Positions 7,895-15,370 of a DNA stretch of 15,371 nucleotides are shown here, piece after piece (position 1 is the first letter of the stretch; every line of letters starts with the position of its first letter). The DNA is from Fidelibacterota bacterium (GTDB lineage: Bacteria; Fidelibacterota; Marinisomatia; SCGC-AAA003-L08; GCA-002704045), in the NCBI GenBank assembly GCA_002704045.1, contig PAFF01000045.1:1-15371 (forward strand), written 5' to 3'. The notes beneath the pieces are model-generated. The model saw only the letters and a list, made by a program, of their open reading frames with translations, was not told the origin of the DNA and searched no databases. The position numbers were made by a program, and so were the translations under genes.

Positions 7895-9121
7895 ATGAAT
7901 ATTAAATTACATTGGCAAATTTTATTGGCATTTATATTAGCATTATTATCTTATTATTTTCTTGGAGAGAAAATACTTTTTATGTCTTATTTTGGTGATA
8001 TTTTTATATCTTTATTAAAAATGATTATTATCCCATTAATATTTTTATCAGTTGTTTCTGGAGTTTCATCTCTAGGTACAACAAGAAAAATTTCAAGGAT
8101 TGGAACAAAAACTCTTTTGTATTATTTCACAACTTCAATGATTGCTATTACACTCGGTCTAATATTAACTAACTTAATACAACCAGGAAATACTGTCCAA
8201 ATTAGTACAAATATTGAACCTTTTGATGTTTCAAAGTTATCAAAACCTAATTCTTTATTTGATATTGTTATAAGGATGATACCAACCAATATATTCAATT
8301 CACTTTCTAGTGGTAATATACTGCCAATCATATTCTTTTCTATAGTATTTGGCATTGGACTCTTAAAGCTTTCTGAATCAAAGAAATCAAAACTTTTACC
8401 AATTATTAACGAAATGTTCGAAATAGTAACTTTGATTACAAATTTTATAATAAAATTATCCCCAATTGGTGTATTTGGTTTAATAATAAAATCATTAAAT
8501 TCAACGGGGCTTGATCTTTTTAATGCAGTTGGATATTATGTTCTTACAATATTTTTAGGTCTTACAATTCATTTATTTATAATATTACCTCTTATTTTGT
8601 ATTTTTCAACAGGGCTAAGTCCTCTACTCCATTACAAATCTATGCTAAAAGCATTAACAATGGCATTTTCAACAAGCTCTTCAGGAGCAACATTACCTGT
8701 TACAATGACCTGTGTAAAAAATAATGCTAATGTATCAAATGACGTATCAAGCTTTGTATTACCACTTGGATCAACAGTTAATATGGATGGAACTGCTCTT
8801 TATGAATGTGCTGGAGTGTTGTTTATTTCACAAATTATAGGGATTGAATTAGAATTTTCTCAACAACTAATAATTGTGATAACAGCATTTTTAGCATCTG
8901 TAGGTGCTGCAGGTATTCCCTCAGCAGGTTTAGTAATGATTTTTATAGTTTTAGATGCGGTTGGATTAGGAAATCATCCTCAAGTTCCAATCATAGTTGG
9001 TACTATGCTTGCTATTGATAGGCCTCTTGATATGATGAGGACAATGGTTAATGTTTGCAGTGATACAGTAGGTACAGTTGTTATTGCTAAATCAGAGGGA
9101 GAAACAGTAGTTTATAAATAA
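7895..9121 (+). CDS. Dicarboxylate/amino acid:cation symporter (DAACS, GltP/GltPh-like)
   Basis: An integral membrane transporter of 408 residues with eight expected membrane helices plus two re-entrant hairpins. Signature parts are in order: HP1 with AFSTSSSGATLP (about 257-268), TM7 with NMDGT (296-300), HP2 with ASVGAAGIPSAG, and TM8 with D375, D379, R382 and N386 in LDMMRTMVNV. R382 corresponds to Arg397 of GltPh, which contacts the side-chain carboxylate, so glutamate/aspartate or a C4-dicarboxylate is the likely substrate rather than a neutral amino acid. NMDGT supports Na+ coupling. ATG at 7895 is preferred; the frame also has a TTG at 7883, but the Met start gives the usual short MNIKLHWQIL beginning. 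No obvious operon partner; a 212-base gap follows. Confidence 0.93.
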   Translation: MNIKLHWQILLAFILALLSYYFLGEKILFMSYFGDIFISLLKMIIIPLIFLSVVSGVSSLGTTRKISRIGTKTLLYYFTTSMIAITLGLILTNLIQPGNTVQISTNIEPFDVSKLSKPNSLFDIVIRMIPTNIFNSLSSGNILPIIFFSIVFGIGLLKLSESKKSKLLPIINEMFEIVTLITNFIIKLSPIGVFGLIIKSLNSTGLDLFNAVGYYVLTIFLGLTIHLFIILPLILYFSTGLSPLLHYKSMLKALTMAFSTSSSGATLPVTMTCVKNNANVSNDVSSFVLPLGSTVNMDGTALYECAGVLFISQIIGIELEFSQQLIIVITAFLASVGAAGIPSAGLVMIFIVLDAVGLGNHPQVPIIVGTMLAIDRPLDMMRTMVNVCSDTVGTVVIAKSEGETVVYK

Positions 9122-9149
9122 TAAATTATTGTAAATTTAATTGTTATTT

Positions 9150-9155
9150 TAAAAT
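9150..9155 (+). promoter_or_regulatory. Possible -10 element ahead of the structured intergenic element
   Basis: TAAAAT matches five of six bases of the TATAAT consensus and would place transcription start near 9161-9162, exactly where the closing stem begins. The only -35-like hexamer, TTGTAA at 9129-9134, is 15 bases away, short of the usual 17. In such AT-rich DNA this match is weak evidence. Confidence 0.25.
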
Positions 9156-9160
9156 ATTAA

Positions 9161-9325
9161 TCGCAAGGAGTTGTGAATTTCAGATCTTTCAACTTAAACA
9201 TAGGGAGTTCTATTTTCTTTTTTTAAAAGTAGGCCTTCTATTTATAGTTAAGGAAACTTGCAATCTAAGAAGGGATTCCCACATTATCAGAATCTAAAAG
9301 ATATCTGAAATCCTTCTTCTTGCGA
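9161..9325 (+). ncRNA. Candidate structured RNA with long closing stem (6S-like layout)
   Basis: The ends of this stretch pair over 23 positions. 9161-9170 (TCGCAAGGAG) pairs with 9316-9325; after a small internal loop 9177-9185 (ATTTCAGAT) pairs with 9303-9311; 9186-9189 pairs with 9297-9300, with AT bulged. Inside, 9205-9209 can pair with 9255-9259 and close a three-way junction holding two hairpins, 9210-9216/9226-9232 and 9234-9240/9245-9253. The 3' side can form a further hairpin, 9273-9278/9290-9295. G9168-T9318 and T9213-G9229 are wobble pairs only on the + strand, which favours a + strand transcript. A long closing stem, a large bubble with a hairpin on its 3' strand and an apical domain resemble 6S RNA in shape and in length (~165 nt), but I cannot confirm the family. 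No poly-T terminator follows. A leader for the next small gene, or an inverted-repeat element, are alternatives. Confidence 0.45.
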
Positions 9326-9333
9326 ATTATTTA

Positions 9334-9540
9334 ATGATGAAAAAAATTCAAAAAAAACTTACTCCAAAGTTTTTAAAGCCATATATAAAAATTTACAAAG
9401 ATGAAGGATTTAAATCTTTGATTAAAAAAGGCGGTTTCAAATTGCTTTTATTTATTTTTCTATTCTATCTTGTAAGAGATTCAATTTTATATATAATTAT
9501 TCCATTAATTGCTTATTACGGTATTAATAACTTATTTTAG
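9334..9540 (+). CDS. Small membrane protein, 68 aa, family not recognised
   Basis: A small protein with a clear two-part make-up: residues 1-36 are rich in lysine and amphipathic (QKKLTPKFLKPYIKIYKDEG), and about 37-66 are hydrophobic with two closely spaced membrane stretches divided by RDS (LFYLVRDSILYIIIPLIAYY). That charge layout fits an inner-membrane protein with its N-terminus in the cytoplasm and is unlikely in a chance frame. ATGATG starts 9 bases after the closing stem of the structured element; no Shine-Dalgarno is seen, which weakens the call or suggests control by that structure. Its last 17 bases overlap the end of hflX, convergent. It has a TAG stop, rare in this window. Function unknown. 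Confidence 0.5.
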   Translation: MMKKIQKKLTPKFLKPYIKIYKDEGFKSLIKKGGFKLLLFIFLFYLVRDSILYIIIPLIAYYGINNLF

Positions 9541-10801
9541 ATTTGAGTTGTGAAATTTGATCCAAGTTACCTTTAACTTTAATTTTTATACCAGAATCTG
9601 TGTTGATTTGCTCTAAAACTTCTAAATTTTTATAAACTAAATTCATAATTTTTGTACTTTCATAAGGTATAAATATCCATTCCTTACAGTAATATTTTTC
9701 AATTTTTTGCTCTATTTTAGCTAGTAGATCATTTAGTTTTAATTCTTTATCCGCTGAAATGAAAATAGCATCATTGAAAAGGTTTTTTAAAAATAAATAT
9801 TTTTCTTCATCTTTTATTAAATCAATTTTATTAAATATAATAATAGTATCAATATTTTTGACTTCTAATGCTTCTAATGTTTCATCTATAACTTGATTAT
9901 GCATTACTAAATTTTTAGAGGTTGCATCAAAAACTTTTAATATAAGATTAGACTCTTTTATTACAGAAAGAGTTGATCTAAATGATGCTACTAAATTATG
10001 TGGCAACTTATTTATAAATCCTACAGTATCTGATAAGATAACTTCATCTTTATTATTTAAAAACATTTTTCTTGATGTAGAATCAAGTGTAGCAAATAAT
10101 TCATCTTTAATATAAACATTTGATTTAGTTAACTTTTTCATCAACGTTGATTTACCTGCATTTGTATAACCACACAAACTTATTTTATAAGCATTGAATC
10201 TATTTTTACTTTGTACTTTTCTTTGTTTTGCTATAGTTTTTAATTTTTCTTTCAAGCTAGATATTTGATTATTTATTAATCTTCTATCTACTTCTATTTG
10301 TGTTTCTCCAGGTCCCCCTCTAGTTCCCCTACCTCCCATCTGTCTTTCAAGATGTGTCCACAGTCTTGTGAGTCTTGGTAATAAATATTCTAACTTAGCA
10401 ATTTCAACTTGAACTTTTGCTTCTTTAGTTCTTGCATGATTGCTAAAAATATCTATTATAACACCTGTTCTATCAACAACACGAATTTTTTCTCCTACAA
10501 TTTTTTGAATGTTTTTAATTTGTGTTGGTGAAATCTCATCATTAAAAATAATTATTTTGATATGGTTAATATTGCAATAGTTAACTAGATCGTTAATTTT
10601 CCCTTTACCAATAAAGGTGGAAGGATTATACTTATCACGCCTTTGTATGAAAACTTTTTTTATTTTGTAATAATTTGTATTAGCAAGCAATTTAAGTTCT
10701 TCGAGTTCTAATATAATATCTTTATAAGTAACTCCATTTAGTTGACAACCTACGCCAACGGCATCTAGGTATTGTTTAGTTTTTCTGAAATCTTTTTCCA
10801 T
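9524..10801 (-). CDS. hflX: Ribosome-associated GTPase HflX
   Basis: GTPase of the OBG-HflX superfamily that binds the large ribosomal subunit and splits stalled or heat-damaged 70S ribosomes. The 425 residues show the HflX N-terminal domain (AVGVG at 14-18, FIGKGK at 63-68, VVDRTGVIIDIF), the glycine-rich linker GGRGTRGGPGETQIEVDRR with the family motif GPGETQ at 163-168, a coiled-coil-like basic helix to about 200, and the G domain: G1 GYTNAGKST (211-219), G2 ATLDST, G3 DTVGF (258-262), G4 NKID (324-327) and G5 ISADKE. No active-site loss is visible. It is the last gene of the - strand run and overlaps the end of the BatA-type gene by 26 bases; no good Shine-Dalgarno precedes its ATG, so it may be translated by coupling. 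Confidence 0.96.
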   Translation of the reverse strand: MEKDFRKTKQYLDAVGVGCQLNGVTYKDIILELEELKLLANTNYYKIKKVFIQRRDKYNPSTFIGKGKINDLVNYCNINHIKIIIFNDEISPTQIKNIQKIVGEKIRVVDRTGVIIDIFSNHARTKEAKVQVEIAKLEYLLPRLTRLWTHLERQMGGRGTRGGPGETQIEVDRRLINNQISSLKEKLKTIAKQRKVQSKNRFNAYKISLCGYTNAGKSTLMKKLTKSNVYIKDELFATLDSTSRKMFLNNKDEVILSDTVGFINKLPHNLVASFRSTLSVIKESNLILKVFDATSKNLVMHNQVIDETLEALEVKNIDTIIIFNKIDLIKDEEKYLFLKNLFNDAIFISADKELKLNDLLAKIEQKIEKYYCKEWIFIPYESTKIMNLVYKNLEVLEQINTDSGIKIKVKGNLDQISQLKSKISY

Positions 10802-12749
10802 TTGAAATTATCATTTCTAAAATAATTAGAAAAATGATTATATATAAAATTATTCTCCACAATTCGTAACCGTATTTTGACCTTTCAATTGAATCCGAAA
10901 TATCATCTTTTATAAATATTACATTGTTTGGAAAAAGAATTTTAATGTCTTCTTCATCTAATATTTTGTTTTTCAGTTCAAAAATATTAATATTCGCTGC
11001 AATTGCTTTAATTATTTGACTATTGCTTGTTATAGTATGGAAGCCATTAGATTTGATAGATATTTTGATATCATTAGCAATCACTAATTCCTTAATATCA
11101 TTAAATTGGTAATATAAATTTTTATTCACATAATTAAAATCTATATTTGGGTTCCAATATTGCCCTGCACTTGTATTGTTTATTGTATAATTTGATTTTG
11201 TATTTATAAGTTTATTGATGAAATTTATATATGAACCCTTTAAAGGTAAATTTGTCCAATTTAAATCATTAGCAAATCCAAAAATATCAAAAATACCATC
11301 TTTAATATTATACCTTTTCCATATTGAAATACTATTTGCTAACTCTAAGTATGAATTAGTATCATTATTAAAAATTAAATATTTATAAAATTCCAGATTG
11401 TTTTGATTATATAACTTTTCTGAATTATAAAAGTAAGGTATGCCAATAGATTTTGTGTTTATACTATTATAGGTACCGTTTTTGTGTTCATTGTAGTTAA
11501 TTATTGAATTTAGATTAGAAATTCTTTTTATATTTTCATCTATATCAATGTCTTGACTCGAAGGAAAATATATTAAATGTCCACCCTCATTGATATATGA
11601 GTTTAATAATTTATCATTTAATAAGCTATTTGAGGATATAAAAGCAACATCTAGCTCATATAAATCCATTTCATTATTAAAGTTATAGATTTCTATATTT
11701 TTATTATTTTCATTAATAGAGTTAATAATTTCTTTAATATATATATTATTATAGTCAATCAGTCCTATTTTTAATTTTTCTGGAATGTCAACTAAATAGT
11801 AATAAAAATTATCAGAAAAATTATCATCATTTGGAATATTAAAAATACATTGGTACTTACCTGTAGAGGGAAAAGAAGTCTTGAAATTAAAAACTTTTGA
11901 ATTATTAGGTTCAATACTAATTAATTGTTGTCCAACATTAATTTTGTCTATTTTAAACTCAAGTAAAGAATTTTTAATTTTGTTTTTTCCATTATTTCTA
12001 ACAGTTACAAGGAACTCAACCTGTTCATTAATAGATATATTTGAATTAGATATTTTAACATCAGTTATAGAAAAATTATTCATCAAGCTTGGTATTTGTA
12101 AAAAGTAGATATATAAATTTTTTAGTTTTAATTTGTCTGAATCGTCAAAATTAAAAAATGACTCTTCCCCATCAGATATTAAAAAAAGTTCTATATTTGA
12201 ATATTTTTCATAGTCTAAGTAATTTTCTATAATATTTAATCTATCTTTTATTCCACCGTAAGATTTTGACACTTCAATTGGTAATAAATTATATAAATTA
12301 CTTTTAATACCTTCATATATAACACCCTTGGATTGTGTTAAAACCACAATGGCACTATTATCACTTATTTGACTTAATATGTCAGTTATATATGAATCTA
12401 TAAGTTCTTTTCTTTCTTTATTATCAACTATTCCACTGTTTGAGGCTGTATCATCAATGTATATTAAAGAAAGTGTTGAATTATTATTTGTAATTTTTCC
12501 AGAAAACAACCCTTTTATTACTGGTCTTGATAACATAATTATTATAAAAAAAACTATTAAGGTTCTAATTATAAGAAGAATCAATTGAATTAGTTTCAAT
12601 TTATTTATACTATCTTTTTCAATTAATTTTAAAAATCTAATAGAACTAAACTTAACAGTTTTAACATTCCGTTTATTTAATAAATGTATGATAAAAGGTA
12701 ATAAAACTAAAGGAAGAGCTAATAATAATGATGAAAAAATAAAATTCAT
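10776..12749 (-). CDS. BatA-type membrane protein with VWA and CARDB-like domains
   Basis: The 657 residues start with the double-transmembrane BatA/aerotolerance N-terminal domain (PF07584): a first helix at about 5-24, the cytoplasmic KFSSIRFLK stretch, a second helix at about 53-73 and RPV. A von Willebrand A domain follows, with a MIDAS-like D99-D-T-A-S103 (Thr in place of the usual middle Ser) and FLISDGEES (192-194 SDG). Residues about 225-320 look like a CARDB/Ig-like domain (VTVRNNGKNKI). A region around INEGGHLIYFPSS recalls the glutamine-amidotransferase-like fold often found in such orphan BatA proteins, and one helix closes the protein near 635-650. Most of the chain should face the periplasm. 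No moxR, batB, batC or batD is adjacent, so this is an orphan rather than part of a Bat operon. Its TAA-ATG junction with the upstream gene is direct. Function unproven; envelope stress or assembly is plausible. Confidence 0.82.
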   Translation of the reverse strand: MNFIFSSLLLALPLVLLPFIIHLLNKRNVKTVKFSSIRFLKLIEKDSINKLKLIQLILLIIRTLIVFFIIIMLSRPVIKGLFSGKITNNNSTLSLIYIDDTASNSGIVDNKERKELIDSYITDILSQISDNSAIVVLTQSKGVIYEGIKSNLYNLLPIEVSKSYGGIKDRLNIIENYLDYEKYSNIELFLISDGEESFFNFDDSDKLKLKNLYIYFLQIPSLMNNFSITDVKISNSNISINEQVEFLVTVRNNGKNKIKNSLLEFKIDKINVGQQLISIEPNNSKVFNFKTSFPSTGKYQCIFNIPNDDNFSDNFYYYLVDIPEKLKIGLIDYNNIYIKEIINSINENNKNIEIYNFNNEMDLYELDVAFISSNSLLNDKLLNSYINEGGHLIYFPSSQDIDIDENIKRISNLNSIINYNEHKNGTYNSINTKSIGIPYFYNSEKLYNQNNLEFYKYLIFNNDTNSYLELANSISIWKRYNIKDGIFDIFGFANDLNWTNLPLKGSYINFINKLINTKSNYTINNTSAGQYWNPNIDFNYVNKNLYYQFNDIKELVIANDIKISIKSNGFHTITSNSQIIKAIAANINIFELKNKILDEEDIKILFPNNVIFIKDDISDSIERSKYGYELWRIILYIIIFLIILEMIISNGKRFQKN

Positions 12750-13328
12750 TTATATCAAAAATAAGTTGATTAGTAATCCTGAAACAATAGGCAAAACTAA
12801 ATTATCATCTATTAATAAATCATCAAAAAATTCTACTAAAGTAATGACTAGGCATATTAAACAGATATGAAAATAATTAAAACTAAATGGTAAAAAAATA
12901 ATAATTGAACATAAAAAGAAAGAAAATGTGCCTTCAAGTGTTTTATTTCTTATAATTATCATTCCATATTTTCTTCCAACTAGTGCAGCCACTGAATCAG
13001 AAATACTGACTATTAAAATAGAAATAATAGCAGAAGTTTCACTAAATGACAAAATTGTAATTGTGTAACCTAACAAAAGATAACTCGCACCAGTTAGTTT
13101 TCCCATAATTTCTTTTTCTCTAGTAACAATTTTAAAATATTTTAAATATAAATCGTTTAGAGCTGTTTTTTTTCTAAGATAATCAAGAGCAATATATGTT
13201 GCTGTTATAAAAATTAATGGATATATAATAACATTTTTACCATATATATATAATATTAAAGCTAAAATTGAAGAGAATAAGTGAATGCTTTTACGAAGCA
13301 ATTCATTTTGATATGTAATTTTATTCAT
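12750..13328 (-). CDS. Dolichol/diacylglycerol kinase-like integral membrane enzyme
   Basis: A 192-residue protein with about six membrane helices of the SEC59/DGK1/VTE5 group, CTP-dependent lipid kinases related to phosphatidate cytidylyltransferase. Marks seen are the N-terminal ELLRKSIHL, KLTGASYLLLG, SDSVAALVGRKYG followed by KTLEGTFSFF, and C-terminal EFFDDLLIDDNLVLPIVSG (the family usually shows D/E-x-x-x-x-DDNLxxP). The likely reaction is phosphorylation of a polyprenol, phytol or diacylglycerol at the inner membrane; the lipid cannot be told from sequence. The start overlaps the rpe stop by 8 bases (ATGAATAA), and its own stop abuts the next start (TAA then ATG), so it lies inside an operon. 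A CdsA-like role is less likely because of the small size. Confidence 0.82.
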   Translation of the reverse strand: MNKITYQNELLRKSIHLFSSILALILYIYGKNVIIYPLIFITATYIALDYLRKKTALNDLYLKYFKIVTREKEIMGKLTGASYLLLGYTITILSFSETSAIISILIVSISDSVAALVGRKYGMIIIRNKTLEGTFSFFLCSIIIFLPFSFNYFHICLICLVITLVEFFDDLLIDDNLVLPIVSGLLINLFLI

Positions 13329-13962
13329 TTAACAATAATTTAAACTGTTCGCTAATACTATCAGCACCAAACAAAGCAGATCCTACAATAGTTATATCAG
13401 CACCTGCTTCATACACCTTATCTATTGTATTCATATTCACACCCCCATCTACCCCTAAAACAAAATTTTTATCAATTTTAAATGAAGATAGTTCTTTGAT
13501 TGTGAATAATGTTTTTTCAATAAATTTTTGCCCACCAAAACCAGGAAATACAGTCATAATTAATACATAATCTAAAATATCTAAATACTTAATTATATCT
13601 TTATGGTCTGTATCTGGGTTTATTGCAATACCAGCTAAAACATCATTATTTTTAATAGTTTCAATATCTTTTATTATATTTTTACTAGCCTCATAATGAA
13701 AAATTAGTGTGTCGGATCCTGCATCAATGTATTCTTGTAAATATTTGTGGGGATTATTAATCATTAAATGAGTTTCAAGATGTAGATCAGTTAATTTATC
13801 TAAAGATTTTATTATAATAGGACCAAAGGTTAAATTAGGTACAAAATTACCATCCATAACATCTAAATGGACTCTAGTAGCTCCAGATTTTTTAATAACA
13901 TTTAATTGATCTTGTATTACAGAAAAATCTGCAGATAAAACTGATGGTGAAATGTTTCTCAT
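13321..13962 (-). CDS. rpe: Ribulose-phosphate 3-epimerase
   Basis: Cytoplasmic TIM-barrel enzyme of the pentose phosphate pathway that interconverts ribulose 5-phosphate and xylulose 5-phosphate. The 213 residues are of normal length. SPSVLSADF opens the barrel; the metal ligands are H32 and D34 (HLDVMDG), H65 (LETHLM) and D172 (VDGGV), with D34 and D172 as the acid/base pair. MTVFPGFGGQ (136-145) is the flexible substrate loop, and DGGVN with VGSALFGA binds the phosphate. An AAAGG lies 5 bases before the ATG. It is 12 bases after the PASTA gene and overlaps the next gene by 8 bases, so it is cotranscribed with both. Confidence 0.97.
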   Translation of the reverse strand: MRNISPSVLSADFSVIQDQLNVIKKSGATRVHLDVMDGNFVPNLTFGPIIIKSLDKLTDLHLETHLMINNPHKYLQEYIDAGSDTLIFHYEASKNIIKDIETIKNNDVLAGIAINPDTDHKDIIKYLDILDYVLIMTVFPGFGGQKFIEKTLFTIKELSSFKIDKNFVLGVDGGVNMNTIDKVYEAGADITIVGSALFGADSISEQFKLLLNE

Positions 13963-13974
13963 ATTTGCCTTTCT

Positions 13975-14700
13975 TTAATCATCTGAACTTATAATTAAGT
14001 CAATTTCAGCTGGAATACTTATGCTCATTCCTGGTGTTAAACTCTGATCAAGTACTGTTTTTCTTAATAATTGAGGATGATACTCATATTCAATTTTTCC
14101 TAATCTAAGTCCAGATTTTATTATTAGTATTTCAGCTCGTGATAGACTTAAGTTTATTAGATCAGGTACTATGAATAGATCTGGAGGTGGTCCCTTGCTA
14201 ACCATTAAAGTTATTTTTGTTCCTGACTTAACAGTTTCTCCAGCTTTAGGACTTTGAAAAGTAATAGCATCTTTTTTGAATTCTGAAAAATGTTCATACA
14301 TTATAGTATCAACTGCTAAATCTAAATTATTGATTAATAATATACTATTTCTTAAAGATGTATTTACAAAACTAGGTATGAGAATGTCTTTTTTATCAAT
14401 GGGAATAGAAATTTCTATTGTTCGTCCAGATTTTATTTTCATTGGAGGAGGCGGAGACATTTTTAGAACTTTTCCTACCTCACTTTCTTTTGTAAATGGT
14501 ATTTCTTCAACTTTCACATATAAATTTAAAGATTCTAACTTTTTAATAGCTTTATTTTTGTACATCCCTCTAAGATCAGGTATATAAAGCTCTTGATTAA
14601 TATTAACATAGTATTTTAAAATTATATTATCAAAGATTAATAATCCAGAGATTGAAAAAAAAATTATAGCTAAAAAATATTTAATGTAATTATTAATCAT
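13975..14700 (-). CDS. Membrane-anchored protein with three PASTA domains, no kinase domain
   Basis: The 241 residues have a short cytoplasmic tail, one membrane helix (about 7-28) and three PASTA repeats facing out: about 38-101 (YIPDLRGM...SPPPPMKIKSG), 106-169 (LIPSFVN...QSPKAGETVKSGT) and 176-241 (IVPDLINLS...DQSLTPGMSI). Each ends in the typical strand with a P-x-x-G turn. PASTA domains bind muropeptides or beta-lactams in Ser/Thr kinases and PBPs; here neither catalytic part exists. A likely role is sensing or scaffolding at the peptidoglycan, which is inference. The ATG overlaps the rsmB stop by 8 bases (ATGATTAA), and rpe follows 12 bases downstream. The full coding length with its own TM start argues against a truncated kinase pseudogene. 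Confidence 0.9.
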   Translation of the reverse strand: MINNYIKYFLAIIFFSISGLLIFDNIILKYYVNINQELYIPDLRGMYKNKAIKKLESLNLYVKVEEIPFTKESEVGKVLKMSPPPPMKIKSGRTIEISIPIDKKDILIPSFVNTSLRNSILLINNLDLAVDTIMYEHFSEFKKDAITFQSPKAGETVKSGTKITLMVSKGPPPDLFIVPDLINLSLSRAEILIIKSGLRLGKIEYEYHPQLLRKTVLDQSLTPGMSISIPAEIDLIISSDD

Positions 14701-15370
14701 TTTTTAAAAGAACAGCTGCAAATCCCCCATCAATATTATCTCTATATGGTATTGTAGAAAAAAAACCATTATTATTAATAAATCTATCTGGTATAATATT
14801 AGTGATTTTTTTTATATGAAAATTACTCTTTTTATTTAAAAACCATTTAATAATAGATTCGTTTTCTTCAACCTCTATAGAACAAGTACTATATACTAAT
14901 AAACCCCCATTTTTTAGAAATCTAGAAGCATTCAATATTATTTTTTTTTGTATTTCTACCATTTCATCTAAATCAGATTTATTTTTTCGCCATTTTATAT
15001 CAGGATATTTATTCAAAACACCTGTGCCAGTACAAGGAACATCTAATAAAATCTTGTTTGCCATACTTAATTTATCAATTGTAACTTCTTTTTTTGAAAT
15101 ATTTATATGATTTAATTTCATTCTAGATAAAGTACTTTTTAGTATTTTTAATCTATCATTGCTTAAATCATGAGCATATAGTACACTATTTTTTTTCATA
15201 AGTTCACCTAAATATGAAGTTTTACCTCCAGGAGCAGCACAAGCATCAATAATTATATCGTTTTCATTTAGATCCATTAATTTACAAACAAATCCAGAGA
15301 AAGGATTTTGAATAGTGATTTTCCCTTCTTTAAATAATTCAGAATGGATTAACAATGAAGATTGATTTAT
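14693..15370 (-). CDS. rsmB: 16S rRNA m5C967 methyltransferase RsmB, N-terminal part outside window
   Basis: SAM-dependent RNA cytosine-5 methyltransferase acting on 16S rRNA C967 (E. coli numbering). The frame runs open to the right edge; 225 residues of the expected 430 or so are present. A TTG at 15353-15355 is in frame but lies well inside the conserved domain (INQSSLLIHSELF continues upstream), so it is not the start. Visible motifs: motif I DACAAPGGKTSYLG, the catalytic pair in motifs IV LDVPCTGTGVL (PC) and VI YSTCSIEVEENE (TC), and a C-terminal DGGFAAVLLK. The N-terminal NusB-like domain that would separate RsmB from RsmF-type enzymes is off the window, so the name rests on the C-terminal similarity and on the neighbouring rpe and PASTA genes. 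It is the upstream-most visible gene of the - strand run. Confidence 0.9.
   Translation of the reverse strand: MNQSSLLIHSELFKEGKITIQNPFSGFVCKLMDLNENDIIIDACAAPGGKTSYLGELMKKNSVLYAHDLSNDRLKILKSTLSRMKLNHINISKKEVTIDKLSMANKILLDVPCTGTGVLNKYPDIKWRKNKSDLDEMVEIQKKIILNASRFLKNGGLLVYSTCSIEVEENESIIKWFLNKKSNFHIKKITNIIPDRFINNNGFFSTIPYRDNIDGGFAAVLLKND

Noticed and set aside
9272..9280. GGGATTCCC palindrome as an operator
   Set aside because: It is a single 9-base near-palindrome inside a larger pairing region and is better explained as part of a hairpin on the 3' strand.
9155..9332. MITE or other inverted-repeat mobile element for the structured gap
   Set aside because: The pairing ends are interrupted and asymmetric, no clear target-site duplication flanks them, and no transposase or second copy is in the window. 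Kept only as an alternative because other copies cannot be searched here.
11881..12870. Three + strand frames antisense to the BatA-type and lipid-kinase-like genes
   Set aside because: They mirror the hydrophobic coding of the opposite strand and have no start context or recognisable domain.
14276..14587. 103-codon + strand frame inside the PASTA gene
   Set aside because: It is antisense to clear PASTA repeats, and the glycine run it contains is the complement of the proline run in repeat 1.
15353..15355. TTG as the start of rsmB
   Set aside because: The frame stays open to the window edge with coherent residues, and only the C-terminal domain would be made from this codon. The gene is cut by the window, not short.
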